From positions 2,046,001 through 2,110,000 of the forward strand of contig JAYKKI010000127.1 of assembly GCA_039881145.1 (NCBI GenBank): a DNA stretch of 64,000 nucleotides, read 5' to 3'. The notes beneath the pieces were generated by a model that ran no database searches, was not told where the DNA came from, and saw only the letters and a list, made by a program, of their open reading frames with translations. This document shows, in pieces, positions 12,715 through 22,892 of the stretch (position 1 is the stretch's first letter; every line of letters starts with the position of its first letter). The position numbers and the translations under genes were made by a program. This DNA comes from Druceiella hillmani (lineage: Eukaryota > Arthropoda > Insecta > Lepidoptera > Hepialidae).

Positions 12715-13651
12715 TGTTTGACCAATTGTATTCCAAAGTCTCAGACCTACACTGCTCCTGAATATGCAGAATTGTATTTCATTTACGGGCTATGTGATGG
12801 GTATGCTAGGCAAACCACACGTACGTATCGCGAGCACTACCCGAATCGCAAACTCTATCCCGATCACAGAGACTTTCTTCTTGCATATTTAGAGCATCAA
12901 ATTCCTGAAAATGTCCTGAAGAAAGACGTAGAAATTTTGATAAACGTCAAGTGCTGGCCGAAGAGGAAGAAGCTGCTTCTAGTAATGCTCGGCGAATTTC
13001 TCGACGTACTAGTGACGCAAAAAATACCGCATTTTAAGAAGAAATAATTTGTACCCGTACCATGTACAATGAGTGCAAACACTGATACCTGCTGACTATG
13101 AACAACGAATAGATTTCTGTCGAGAGATGCTGCGTCAACGTAGGAAAGATTCTCTTTTTTTTAATTCAATCTTATGGAGCGATGAATCATGTTTTAAAAG
13201 AATGGGAGTATTTAATATGCCCAATTTACACCGATGGGATATTGAGAATCCTCTCATAGTAAGGCAAGATAGAATTCATCAATTCGGAGCAAATTTGTGG
13301 GCTGGAATCTTAGATGGCAAAATTGTGGTTCCATTTGAACTCCCATCAAGACTTAATGGAGTTCGTGATCTACGGTTTTTGAAAGACGAATTTGGAAATC
13401 TGTTGAATGAAATACCACAATATGTATGTGATAGGATGTGGCTGCAGCACCATTGTGCACCGACTCACTTTTCGCGACAAGCAACTGAATTCTTAAATGC
13501 AACTTACTTTAAATAAAACAAGTGTAGTACTTATTCATTGTGTTTAATACGAGGTGGCGGCATAATTGCATGGCCATCACGTTTGACAGACCTCAATACG
13601 TTGGACTATATTCTATGGAGATATTTCAAGGAGGCGGTCTATTACGTTTAA
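12715..13651 (+). pseudogene. Transposase pseudogene, DUF4817-like plus DDE_3 type
   Basis: The N-terminal part (12,718-12,890) reads 'YTAPEYAELYFIYGLCDGYA..YREHYPNRK'. This matches the helix-turn-helix module, annotated as DUF4817, found in front of the DDE domain in many insect transposases. The middle continues in a second frame (SNARRISRRTSDAKNTA). A third frame carries 'LRRNNLYPYHVQ', then a TGA near 13,070, then the catalytic core 'QTLIPADYEQRIDFCREML', 'ILWSDESCF' and 'IHQFGANLWAGI'. The first acidic residue (WSDES) is present. The second motif, normally QHDGAP, reads QHHCAP, so its Asp is lost. A TAA at 13,514 and a short insertion precede the last motif, 'DLNTLDYILWRYFKEAV', which keeps its Asp. 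At least two frameshifts, two stops and a lost catalytic residue make it non-functional. The family length is about 330-400 residues, so little is missing. Confidence 0.8.
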
Positions 13652-13788
13652 GAATAAATTTTGTAAGAAGATAATAGTTACGCATAAGAGCTAGGGGAAG
13701 TCATTTTGAGCATTTAATATAGCATTTAATGTAATATAAAAAACTTAATAAATGTGATATGATCATAAGTACTACACTTGTTTTATTT
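13511..13788. repeat. Perfect 24 bp inverted repeat inside the transposase pseudogene
   Basis: Positions 13,511-13,534 ('aaataaaacaagtgtagtac' plus ttat) are exactly reverse complementary to 13,765-13,788. The left arm coincides with the in-frame stop and the few extra codons that interrupt the transposase between 'NATYFK' and 'GGGIIAWP'. The DNA between the arms still reads forward as transposase, so the arms do not mark a simple inversion. A secondary small insertion or template-switch event is more likely. Confidence 0.85.
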
Positions 13789-13862
13789 TACCACGACGGA
13801 AAAATTATCTATGGGTTAGAGTAAAAAAACACATGATGAAATTACTTAGTACCAGAAAATTT

Positions 13863-14260
13863 TACCTTTTTGGAATATGTGTGAATGGCAAATGTTTTCG
13901 AAATAAAGTTCCACAAGGTTGCCATAATCTTTTGACACTGGCATTGTTCAAAATTCACTTGTCATGCTTTGAAATTAAAAAAATACGTATGTGATTTTAT
14001 GTTGCTAATAATAATGACCGAATAACATTTTAAATAGGAAGACGAATATTCTCTTAAAGATCTTTTACAATACAAAAGCAGAAATAGTAATAATACCTAA
14101 ACAATTTTTTTTTCTTGCGCAGTAACAAAAATTAAAATAAAAATTAAAAAATCATATCTCTAAAACTATTAGGCCTAGGATAATCAAATTTATTGTTTTG
14201 TATATGTAATAACCCCCCTATTATCAAAATTTCATTGGTCCTCTTTTTACGGGACACCTG
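13863..14260 (-). repeat. Right terminal inverted repeat of the Tc1/mariner-type element
   Basis: Reverse complement of the left repeat. The outer end in reverse complement reads 'caggtgtcccgtaaaaagag', a typical terminus for this group of insect elements, followed outward by TA. Confidence 0.75.
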
Positions 14261-14262
14261 TA

Positions 14263-15325
14263 TATTAGAACAAAAAAATTTTGATTTTATTGACCATTGA
14301 TGGAAATCATGGACGTTTAGCTACCCTATATAAAAATATAAAAATTACGCTAGATTTTTTCTTCTAATATTTTGACCGTGAATCACTTTTCATAAATTAA
14401 AATTGTTATGCTTCTAATAGTTTTAATTATTTTTATTTTCATAAAATTAAATTTGTTTTATTTTTATTAAACATTTTATCATGGAAATTTATTATAATAA
14501 AACATATTTCAGTACCGATTAGAGATTTGTGATACGTTTGATGTACGAAGTTGATATTTCCTTTATTCCAGTAAAAAAATACATTAAAATGGAATATATT
14601 TCTAATAAATAAAATGTTGCGAGAAATAATTTACATAATTTTAATAATTTTTATTGCAAACTAGGAGTTGCTTTTGTGTGAATATATCCCCAAAATGAAA
14701 AAAAATAATTGAAAATAATTATTTATTCATTTCATTGTTTTCAATATAATATTTCGGCTCTTCCCACTAATTAAAATATTTTTGAATTCCAAATGATCTA
14801 CAATAATTTTATAAATGAATTAAAAAAAATTATATCTATAATTGCTTTTGAACAAAAATTAGCTCAATACAACTATTTCAAATTGTTTTTTTTTCATATT
14901 ATGTAATTAAATTTCACTTCTGTTTATGGTAACAACAATTTGTATCTTATAATTAAACAAATATATATTGCCGAGATTATCCTAACTTTATCTGAATAAT
15001 GAAATAAATTTCAAAATGCTTTGATACCTCCAAAGCATAAAATCCTTGGGACATTAATATTATTATTTACACTCACTTTCTTTATACTTTAGTTGGCATC
15101 CCCCATGTAGCCTGAATGACGCTGTCTGCAAAAAAAACACATAATTCATATTCATTTCAAGAATCAAGAAACACAAAATATTTTTGAATTCTTTGGTTTG
15201 ATATATTATTTGAAAGCTAACGTTATTTAGTACACATCTTTGTGTAAAAAAGTATAGACAATAATTGTCGTTTACCAAAAACTTAAAATTTGGAATAACG
15301 TAACTGTTCTTTCACCCTATATAAT
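14263..15325. other. Very AT-rich DNA with no gene seen
   Basis: Long A and T runs throughout, no coding signal. The open frame at 15,063-15,278 on the minus strand has no recognisable motif. Confidence 0.55.
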
Positions 15326-15329
15326 ATTA

Positions 15330-15720
15330 GCTTTTCCCTATCGGGGCAGAGTGATCGTGGTCACCATGTGGTATTGTTAAAAGCTTATGTGACGCTCCCC
15401 ATATCTTGCCATTCCTTTGCTTATCGTCCACCTAGTGCACTCGTGAAACCGGCCGCTCAGGGCAGCTTTATTTGCAACCGCACTCTGGTGATCTCTACTG
15501 TACCCTACATGATAAAGTGCTCTGTAAAGTTTTTGGGCCGTAAGACACGGGCAAAAAAGTTGAACAGTTCTTAGAGTATGGATAAATTAATTCGGAATTC
15601 AGCCCACAATATTTCCAGTAGATTCCTCAAGCACCACATCTTCAAGATGTCTATCTTATTTCTCAATTTCTCAAAGTATCTGCGTCTCCGTGACGTACAG
15701 ATATTTGAAATCTAAGAATA
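15330..15720 (-). pseudogene. Non-LTR retrotransposon C-terminal fragment
   Basis: Read on the minus strand, 15,570-15,660 gives 'IDILKMWCLRNLLEILW' followed by 'RINLSIL'. This matches the conserved 'ID-FEMWC-RRMLRI-W--R-TN-SIL' segment downstream of the reverse transcriptase domain in a common insect non-LTR family. The GC-richer DNA towards 15,330 ends in 'GGTGACCACGATCACTC', like the 3' coding end of such elements. Stops interrupt the frame. It is a dead fragment and the direction of insertion is minus. Related fragments lie at 19,150-19,475 and 58,555-59,735. Confidence 0.55.
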
Positions 15721-15724
15721 GTAT

Positions 15725-16730
15725 TATAGGCTTAGTTAGGATGGAAAAAGAAATGAGATTTTCATTACAAATACTAAATTAGGAATCAAAATGGGAATCG
15801 TCGCGCTAAATCGCAAAATTTAAGGTTAACTTGGAAATTCCACATGTTTTCATAATAATGGCTATAAGAGCGAAGTACAGCATATTATTCTATTCAATTG
15901 TTGAAGATTGAATATTTTTAAGCAGTATTTTAGACTAATTTTATATTCAATCAATTTTAATCTAGACTAGTTTCCGACCCGAGTTCTTGCTCATGGGGAC
16001 TCTTTGCTTCACTTAGGTGTTAATGACAGCAATACCATATTGATCATTATTATGGTCCTTCTTTTAATTTATTAGATTCTTTAAAGTGATCAAGCGAAAA
16101 ATTTATTTGAAAGACGGAAAGGAATCGCTTGACCAAAAAACTTAAACTTAAAAAGTAAAGCATATATCTCAATAAGTAACAGTCAAAAATGTTTATTTTG
16201 AACATTTTGTGGATTGGGGCAAATTAAATACTGTAATAAAAATTTTTCAATTTTGTTATATAGTGCCCCTCACTATTAATAGATAATCTATTAAAAGATT
16301 AAGTTATAAAGTTTACAAACATTTTTTTTCAATGTTTTAAATGTTACGTTTTCAGCGATATATCGAAAAAATATGCAAAAAGATATTCGAAGCTACTAAA
16401 ACTAAATTAATAAAAAATGCGATTTTAGAACCTACGCAACGGTTGTAAGAAAACTACGGCGAAATATATTTACTTTTTTTTTAGAAAATATTTTTAATGT
16501 CACAAAAATTATAGAAAAATAGCCAATTTTGGTGCCTCGTAATAAAATGAACGTAAAAATGAAGATGTAATAAGTACTTGATAACAACACTTTTTGTTTA
16601 AATAGGTATGGTAGAAATGATACATAAAACTTATACTTGGGACTACTAAAATTTGTCGAATTTAAAAATGTGTTGTTTTTTATAAAAAATTGACACTATG
16701 TCGCCGATGCGTGCAGTACGTGATGTAAAA
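15725..16730. other. AT-rich DNA with no gene seen
   Basis: One single diverged copy of the 21.0-22.3 kb tandem unit is recognisable at 16,155-16,210 ('catatatctcaataagtaac' then agtcaaaaatgttt). Otherwise nothing is supported. Confidence 0.5.
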
Positions 16731-16734
16731 AACT

Positions 16735-17070
16735 GACGTGCAAGAACGCGGATAGCAAGAAAGAGAGACAGAAATTCCGGCCTCAGCTGCTTTGACCTCG
16801 GTGGAATGCTATCCTCTCCCCAGGGAACGTGTTAGATTGAGCCAAGCCCAGGAACCATAGCCATTCACATCCCATCAAGCGGAGTAAGGCAATCTCGAAC
16901 ACCACTATTTGATATAACTTGACTATAATGGTAACAGAGAAAGAAACCACCTCATCAACATCCACAAGAAGAAGCCAGGCCACACACGACAGTAACAGTA
17001 TAAGACTAGAGACAAATAGGGACAAACTATAAAAATCGGGACTATATATAGCCTCTGAACTCATTTTCTT
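16735..17070. other. GC-richer unassigned block
   Basis: About 330 bases are clearly richer in GC than the flanks, and a 93-codon frame is open on the minus strand (16,783-17,064). That frame reads as a hydrophobic Leu/Val/Ser-rich product. On the plus strand a short frame begins MVTEKETTSSTSTRRSQA at 16,928. Neither has a recognised domain. The composition suggests imported or constrained sequence, for example a mobile-element remnant, but I cannot assign it. Confidence 0.3.
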
Positions 17071-17074
17071 GGAA

Positions 17075-17635
17075 AATTATTTAATATATAGGTTTTATAT
17101 GAAATTTTTATTGTTTTAATATGCGTGCTGAATATGCTACAATAGTAACTTCTTTATTTTAATTGTCGAGACTCGAAAGTAAAGTTCCATGTGTACTCCT
17201 TGGGCATTTATTTAATTTTTTTTATTAATACGTATAAATTAAATAATATGTTTGTGTATAACAATATAAATCAAACGTAAGTCCTGAGAAAATATGTCTC
17301 GAAATTATTTTCAGTAGGTCATACATTTAAATAAGTTTTTCATCCATAGTTATAAACAATTAATTAAAAGTATATGCAGAAAAAATATAATCAACATTTA
17401 GTTTTAAATTAGTGAATAAAATAATGCAAAATTAATTAGGCTAAAATAAAATTACCACATATTAAGAAATGATGTAAACGTGTAAAAACACAATAATAAT
17501 AAATAGAATACATTAACACGCAGCTAGTAATTTACGTAATTAAATTGAAATACTAACTTCCATAAATGACCCAATGACTTTATTATTTGGTTGTTAATGG
17601 CTACTTTTTCACATTTTATTTATAGCTTTGAATAA
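17075..17635. other. AT-rich DNA with no gene seen
   Basis: No coding, repeat or RNA signal recognised. Confidence 0.5.
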
Positions 17636-17639
17636 TACG

Positions 17640-18000
17640 ACATATTACTATTAACTCCTTTTTCATTCCATTTGCAGTCGTCTTACTTCTCTTCTTCTTC
17701 TTTGTACTCCCAACTTTCTGTTACTTCAATCGGTTATCGGCCAGCTATCTTAATTTAGAGGCGCCATTTGCTTTTTTTATTTGCATCGCATTTTCTTATA
17801 GACTTAGCTCATTCGTATCGCACTTGACATTTGTCATTCAGGTCGTAGTATGTCGTTCACACCCTTTTTTAACCGAAGTAATAGAAAGGTATTTTTTCGC
17901 GGTGTCATTTTCGGGTCTCTGCGTTATGTGATCGTACCATCTCAATCTCGCCTTGTCTAAGATTTTATCGCCTATCGGAGGGATTTTGAAACTCCCTCTT
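17640..18000 (-). pseudogene. Non-LTR retrotransposon C-terminal fragment
   Basis: On the minus strand a single frame reads 'DKARLRWYDHITQRPEND', then 'AKKYLSITSVKKGCERHTT', stop, 'MTNVKCDTNELSL', stop, and 'ENAMQIKKANGASKLR', stop, 'LADNR'. This parallels the C-terminus of insect non-LTR ORF2 proteins: 'RLRWYGHV-RRPED', a basic linker, 'TWMD-VK-DM--LGL-EEDA-DR-KWRR' and 'ADPR'. The first stop replaces the Trp of the 'TW' motif. Three stops and no frameshift are seen. The sequence after it is (GAA)-rich on the minus strand, as is common near the ends of these elements. Confidence 0.6.
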
Positions 18001-18319
18001 ATAAATTGTCAGTTTATTGTAAATACATCTTTTTACGAAACGTAACGAATGTAAAATGAGTAATTAATTGAAGTAATGTTAAAGATACTACCATAATGTT
18101 AAAGAACAAAAGGGAGACCATACGTTCAATATCACCGTGGCATATTTCTTAGTCTAGTGTAAAGAAATTAAAATCAAACATTTTAGCCCAATCATTTGGT
18201 CAAGTCAATAGTAATCAATTTGTCTCCTTATAAGTTTAAAAACTTCACATTAATAAGTTGTATCTTGAAAAAAATAAGAAATACACTTTTGTAACTAAAG
18301 GATTCATTGAGGTAAATAA

Positions 18320-18560
18320 AAAAGTTCAAACTCTATGGATTTATTGTTACCCGTTGATAAATTCCTATAACTACCTCTCTCCTTCATTATCAGATTCTCC
18401 TGTGTATAATGTGTCAGCCAATAGCTTATTGGGGAAAGTCGGACAAGCTCAAACTCGACGGCTCTACGTTTAGCCATTGAAAGGTTGACCATCTCCCTCC
18501 TCCATCATAGTATTAGCTCGATGGTACCATTATATTTTATTATCATAGCAATTGCATCGA
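18320..18560 (+). repeat. Two diverged direct repeats of a ~120 bp dispersed element
   Basis: The segments starting near 18,328 and 18,447 share 'caaactc-a-gg', 'tttagccattga-a-gttgacc', 'ctcc-tccat-at--tattag' in the same order. A third copy lies at the extreme end of the window (63,810-63,930), where it again reads 'agctcaaactt..tttagccattgaa..cctcctt..catcatatcag'. No coding sense is visible. The class is unknown. Confidence 0.5.
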
Positions 18561-18784
18561 TTTGCAAAGCTTTTCATCGACACGACAATTAAAAGTGAAT
18601 AAAAATCGATTTGCCATATTGGTTTATATACTTGGTTACATACAAATGAAACTAATAGAAAACCGTGTTTAAATTGGAAATTCATATGCTTCGGATCGAG
18701 TATCGAAACTCGTAGCAATTTACATCAATGACATGTGTTACCCATTAATTTCGCCACAAGGTAGTACCGCTTTATATATATCTC

Positions 18785-18990
18785 GTCCCGCCCACCACAC
18801 TCGGAATACCCGCACGTAACATACGTATATTTTTGCGTTGCGCCTCCGCGCCCGCAAAGCAAACAAGCTAACATTTGAATAGCAAACACGACCTGATTCC
18901 GACTCATCCAATTTATACCCACAACTGAGTGCCCACACTTTTCGAATTCCTTATGAACTGTAGGCTGTACAAGTGGGCTGGTGGGATGAA
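18785..18990 (-). repeat. Dispersed copy of block g
   Basis: This segment matches 37,455-37,640 and 45,370-45,575. The best shared core is 'gcaaagcaaacaagctaaca' followed by tttgaata. On the minus strand all three keep an open frame with 'NWxSRxQ' and 'IQMLxCLLC'. The flanks at 18.8 kb differ. The sequence is therefore either a mobile segment or an old duplication outside the main tandem block. Confidence 0.65.
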
Positions 18991-19149
18991 TAGTTTTTAT
19001 TGAAATTGATTCGAATTCAACGGCCGCATACAAATTCAGCCAACGGTAGTTTTATGAAATATTTTATTAGCTAGAAGAAAAGCTAGAGAGTATAGCAAAT
19101 TTGTAAAGAATCTATAATTACTAAATCCTTTAGTCATCTCTTGATGAAT

Positions 19150-19475
19150 GAGGGTCATTCTCACTTGCAGTTACTGACTCGCAGTGTATTATTATTCCTA
19201 TCCACTGGGCCCAGTCTTGGGAATGTCCTATCATTGCATCGTTGAAGGGCATACCAGATAGCTTTCGTAACTTCTCCGACCGTCTAGCCAAAAAATGGTA
19301 TCTTGGTCACATTCCAGCTATTTTTCACACTATACCTAAATTTATTTCAGCTTCTTTATTTTTTGTGGGCAGATAGTGGACAGCTTCTAGAGTACACACA
19401 TTAGTCCGTTTATTAAGCCAGGATATTGGTAGCTTTCACCACATTTCAAATGCGTCGATATACTTTATTTCATAA
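19150..19475 (-). pseudogene. Non-LTR retrotransposon fragment (post-RT region)
   Basis: Read on the minus strand from 19,475 downwards, it gives 'KYIDAFEMW', stop, 'KLPISWLNKRTNVCTLEAV'. This matches the same 'IDAFEMWC-RRML-ISW--R-TN-SILEEL' segment seen at 15.6 kb. Further along, 'HFLARRSEKLRKL' corresponds to the 'FGHI-R-S-NLEKL' stretch of the family. Stops and small gaps show that it is dead. I infer that it belongs to the same family as the 15.33-15.72 and 58.56-59.73 kb fragments. Confidence 0.55.
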
Positions 19476-19761
19476 TTATTTTTTCACAGTCCATTTGTTG
19501 ATTTTATATAGATAAATGTAAAATATTGGGGTTTTCACAAGTCTTACTATGGTACTTCTAGAGACATTTTTATAACGCCAGATCTTTTTTTATGTAGTCA
19601 TGCCAGTCTCAGATATATATTTTTCTAAATAATTCTTCTGAATGATTTACATCTTTTCTGGTCATTCAAACCAAGATATACAGAAATAGTGTTAAGAGAT
19701 ATTATATAACAGCTTATTTAAAAAAATAGTTCATTAATAATGCAAGCCAAAACCATGCTGA

Positions 19762-19853
19762 GATTTTACATTTCAAGTAAACACATGAATGCTATCTGTT
19801 ACAACAACTATAAAAGTAAACTTCTTTTATGTAAACACTTGAAATGTAAAATC
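19762..19853. mobile_element. 92 bp fold-back element with perfect 17 bp inverted ends
   Basis: The left end 'gattttacatttcaagt' (19,762-19,778) is the exact reverse complement of 19,837-19,853. The interior ('gctatctgttacaacaac..taaacttctttta') recurs at 20,085-20,150 with a similar right end 'acttgaaatgtaaaatt', so at least two copies lie 300 bp apart. It is a tiny MITE-like or hairpin repeat without coding capacity. Confidence 0.6.
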
Positions 19854-20084
19854 AAATTTAATTTTTTTATTGAAAACATTTTTTTATGCGAAACTAAATT
19901 AAAGGTACATCGGTTTCTGTAGACCTAATTCATTCCCGAGTTACGAAAGTGAAGTCAGGTTCCTGTCGGATAGAAAAAATTTGCTATATATTTTATGATA
20001 TTTATTATGTGTTCCTTGTGCTCACGGCTTTGTTAATAAAATTTGGAATATATTATTTATTTATCAGTAAGTTATTTACATGTA

Positions 20085-20150
20085 GCACTATCTGTTACAA
20101 CAATCAAAAAACTAAACTTCTTTTAAGTAAATACTTGAAATGTAAAATTG
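20085..20150 (+). repeat. Second, partial copy of the 92 bp fold-back element
   Basis: It shares 'ctatctgttacaacaa', 'aaacttctttta-gtaaa-acttgaaatgtaaaat' with 19,793-19,851. The left inverted end is only weakly recognisable. Confidence 0.6.
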
Positions 20151-20193
20151 CCATGTCTTATTTTTAGCTGGTAGATTGCTATAAAACGTAGTT

Positions 20194-20281
20194 TATCCGA
20201 ATCTAACAGAATCCATCAGTAAAAAGTGATCAAAATTTATCTGAATCTAACAGCATCCATCAGTAAAAAGTGATCAAAATC
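20194..20281 (+). repeat. 44 bp tandem duplication, 2 units
   Basis: Unit 1 begins 'tatccgaatctaacagaatc' at 20,194 and unit 2 'tatctgaatctaacagcatc' at 20,238. The remainder, 'catcagtaaaaagtgatcaa' plus aat, is identical in both. Confidence 0.9.
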
Positions 20282-20484
20282 CTTTCCGCTATTCTTACGT
20301 GATGAGCGAACAAATAAATATTTCCTTAGACAAACGGACAAACATTTCGAAATCAATATGTTTTATGTACCTTTGTTATGTTACCCTAATCATTTTCATA
20401 TCAAATACATTCGATGTAAAGATGCGCCAATTCTTTATCTTGTTACATGTATAGACAATATAATACAAAATAATCAAATGTATA

Positions 20485-20510
20485 CAGCCGAATGCTTCGG
20501 CATTCGGCTG
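20485..20510. other. Perfect 11 bp hairpin with TTCG loop
   Basis: The arms are 'cagccgaatgc' (20,485-20,495) and 'gcattcggctg' (20,500-20,510), separated by ttcg. The stem closes the loop with C-G, which as RNA would be the extra-stable C(UUCG)G tetraloop. It is flanked by AT-rich DNA without a U-tract specific to it. There is no evidence of a bacterial-type terminator role in this context. Confidence 0.75.
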
Positions 20511-20989
20511 AATAATGAATGAAAATCTGAATGTGGGCAGGTGGGATGAATAGTTTTTATTATTTTCTGTCTGTGCCTTTTTTTTGTTTTATTCATACCA
20601 GTGTATAAAATAATCCACATGTGTCAAAAGTTATTTTACTTGCATTCAAATACGTAGCCAGAACGTTGATGAAATATTCAGTTAGAATCTTTCCAAGATA
20701 TTTTTCTCAAAATCGTTAATGAATTAAGTAACTTTACATTTGAGTTCAAGAAATCTATTATGAAGAAAGGTACGGGATGAGATGTCACATTCTGTGTCAC
20801 TCAAAGGAAAGAAAATGTCTTCTATTAAATTCTTTTATCAGGAACAAAATATTTTTAGTCGGCCCCCAAAATTATGGAAAAATTATAGCGGTTTATTTTC
20901 AAAATATTGTCCCCCGGCCCATTTGTCGAAGCCATTTTTACCCAAAAAGCATTTGACAGAGAAACTTAATATTTAACATAATGATAAAG

Positions 20990-22320
20990 CATATTAATAT
21001 ACCCTTACTGTAATAATTAACACTTAAAATATTTGTACGGATATTTTATGGCACGGGTAAAATTTTAATTATTTAGATAATGTGGTATTTCCTTTATAAA
21101 ATACATTAACTTGCGCATATCTCAATAATTAACACTCAAAAATATTTGTATAGAAATTGAATGGCGTAGTAACGGTCTAATAAATTAATAGAAAAAGAAA
21201 TTTTAATTCCCTAAATAGTGTAGGATATTGCTTATAAAGTACATTAACCTGCGCATATCTCAATAATTAACATTCAAAAATATTTGCGTGGGAATTTAAT
21301 GTCGCGGGTAGAGGTCTTATGGATTAATAAAAAAAATTCCCTATATAATGTATAATATCGTGTAAAAACCAAATTTACCTACGCATATCTCAATAATTAA
21401 CACTCGAAAATAATAGTAGGCAAATTTAATCGCGCAGGTAAGGGTCACATTAATTAATAGAAAAACATTTATAATTCGCTAATTAGTGTATAACATCGTT
21501 TATAAAGCAAATTAATAATTAACACTCAAAAATAATTGAAGGGATATTTATTGGCGTGGATAGGGTTCTTATTAATTAAGAGAAAACAATTTTGAAATTT
21601 TCAGAATAATGTGGGATATCGTTCATAAAACAAATTAATCTGCGCATATCTCAGTGATTAACACTCAAAAATATTTGTATGGATATTTAATGGCGCGGTT
21701 AAGATTCTCTAAATAATATGAGATATCATTTATAAAGCACATTAACCTGCCCACATCTCAATTATTGACGCTCAAAAATATTTGTACGGATATTTAATAG
21801 CGCGAGTAGAGGTCTAATCAATTAATAAAAAAAACTTTTTAAATTTCCTAAATAGTGTATAACGTCATTTATAAAGCACATTAGCATGCGCATATCTCAA
21901 TAATGCGCATATCTCAATATGGATATTTAATGGCGCGGGTAGGGGTCTAATTAATTAATAAAAAAAAATATTTAATTACTTCAATGGTGTGAGACTAACA
22001 ATCAAAAATGTTTGTATAGAAATTCAATGGCGCGGGTAGGAGTATAAATAATTAATAGAAAAAAAATTAAAATTCCCTGAATGGCGTGGGATATCGTTTA
22101 TAAAGCACATTAACCTGCGCATATTTCAATAATTGACACACTAAATTATTTGTAAGGATATTTAATGGTACGGATAAGGTAACAGAAAAAAAATTGGATT
22201 ACCTATATAATGTAGGATATCGTTTAAAAGCATATTAACCTGTGCATATAACAATAATTTACAGTCAAAAATAGTTGTATGAAAATGTAATGGCGTGGAT
22301 AGAGGTAGACCTCTTAATTA
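20990..22320 (+). repeat. Tandem array of ~125 bp units, about 11 copies
   Basis: The repeated landmark 'ggatatttaatggcgcgggt' or a variant occurs near 21,040, 21,151, 21,292, 21,420, 21,545, 21,683, 21,790, 21,922, 22,018, 22,155 and 22,280. A second landmark, 'gcgcatatctcaataattaa' followed by cactcaaaaatatttgta, precedes most of them. Units are well diverged (substitutions, small indels, one truncated double start near 21,888-21,915), so the array is old. No open frame spans it. A lone related unit lies at 16,155-16,210. Confidence 0.85.
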
Positions 22321-22559
22321 ATTAATTCAGTTCATTAATTCAATGTGTGAAATCATCGTTGTTATTAGCAGTTTCAATTTCAGTGTAAATATATAACTAG
22401 AATACAATGTTTTATATAAGTTTAAGCATGCTTAACGATAGACTTTAATTTTATTATTTGCTAGCTACTAATTAACGACATTCAATTACATGGAATCGTG
22501 TATCGCAATTGTATTGCAAAAAAAAATAATGTTGAATAAAATATCTATTTCACACGAGA

Positions 22560-22750
22560 GTAGGCATGTGTTTGCCAATCAACATAAGTGACGTCGAAAT
22601 TTCGTTGGTCGTGAGTAATTATGCGTGTTCAATTGCGGCGGTTATCAGCTGTTCGAACGTAACGAGCGAACGTTAATGGCCGTCGCGTGTACTTGATTAA
22701 TCTATGTTGAGGGCGGGTTGTTTGTCGTGAGGCCCATAGGAATAAATACA
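22560..22750. promoter_or_regulatory. GC-richer block, possible conserved noncoding element
   Basis: Roughly 190 bases at near 50% GC in AT-rich flanks, immediately 3' of the ~125 bp array. It contains an E-box CAGCTG ('gttatcagctgttcga'), 'taacgagcgaacgttaatgg', 'gtgagtaattatgcgtg' and 'gagggcgggttgtttgtcg'. No meaningful open frame is present. A regulatory role is inferred from composition and from the mix of E-box and TAATTA-type sites only. Confidence 0.35.
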
Positions 22751-22892
22751 TTGACATGATTTGTAGTTAAGCTTAAGAAAAGAAATTAAATATACGATAT
22801 GCATATTTACGTTAGATTGTAATATCTTCCTTTGTTTTATAACTTGTCTTTTATTTTCTTTAGTAACTGAAAACAAACCAAAAAATTTTCAG

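Larger units (their letters stand above)
12081..14260 (+). mobile_element. Tc1/mariner-superfamily element with long terminal inverted repeats
   Basis: The element has recognisable terminal inverted repeats of roughly 360-400 bp. The left repeat runs 12,081 to about 12,442 and the right repeat about 13,863 to 14,260. Matching strings include 'attatcctaggcctaatag', 'gttttagagatatga', 'ttaggtattattact', 'atattcgtcttccta' and 'ttgtggaactttattt'. The outer ends read 'gacagggt' and, reverse complemented, 'caggtgtcccgtaa'. TA dinucleotides flank both ends (12,079-12,080 and 14,261-14,262), the target duplication expected for this superfamily. The interior encodes one decayed transposase. The two repeats have diverged from each other, so the insertion is old. 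Confidence 0.8.

Noticed and set aside
16783..17064. 93-codon hydrophobic minus-strand frame as a membrane protein gene
   Set aside because: The start lies in ordinary AT-rich context, no domain is recognised, and the composition can be explained as the antisense of a GC-richer unassigned block. Kept only as an unassigned block.
20485..20510. Hairpin as a rho-independent terminator
   Set aside because: The context is not bacterial, no gene ends upstream, and no specific U-tract follows.
20990..22320. Regular repeats considered as a CRISPR array
   Set aside because: Units are ~125 bp, strongly diverged throughout, with no short identical repeat and unique-spacer pattern, and the host is clearly eukaryotic.
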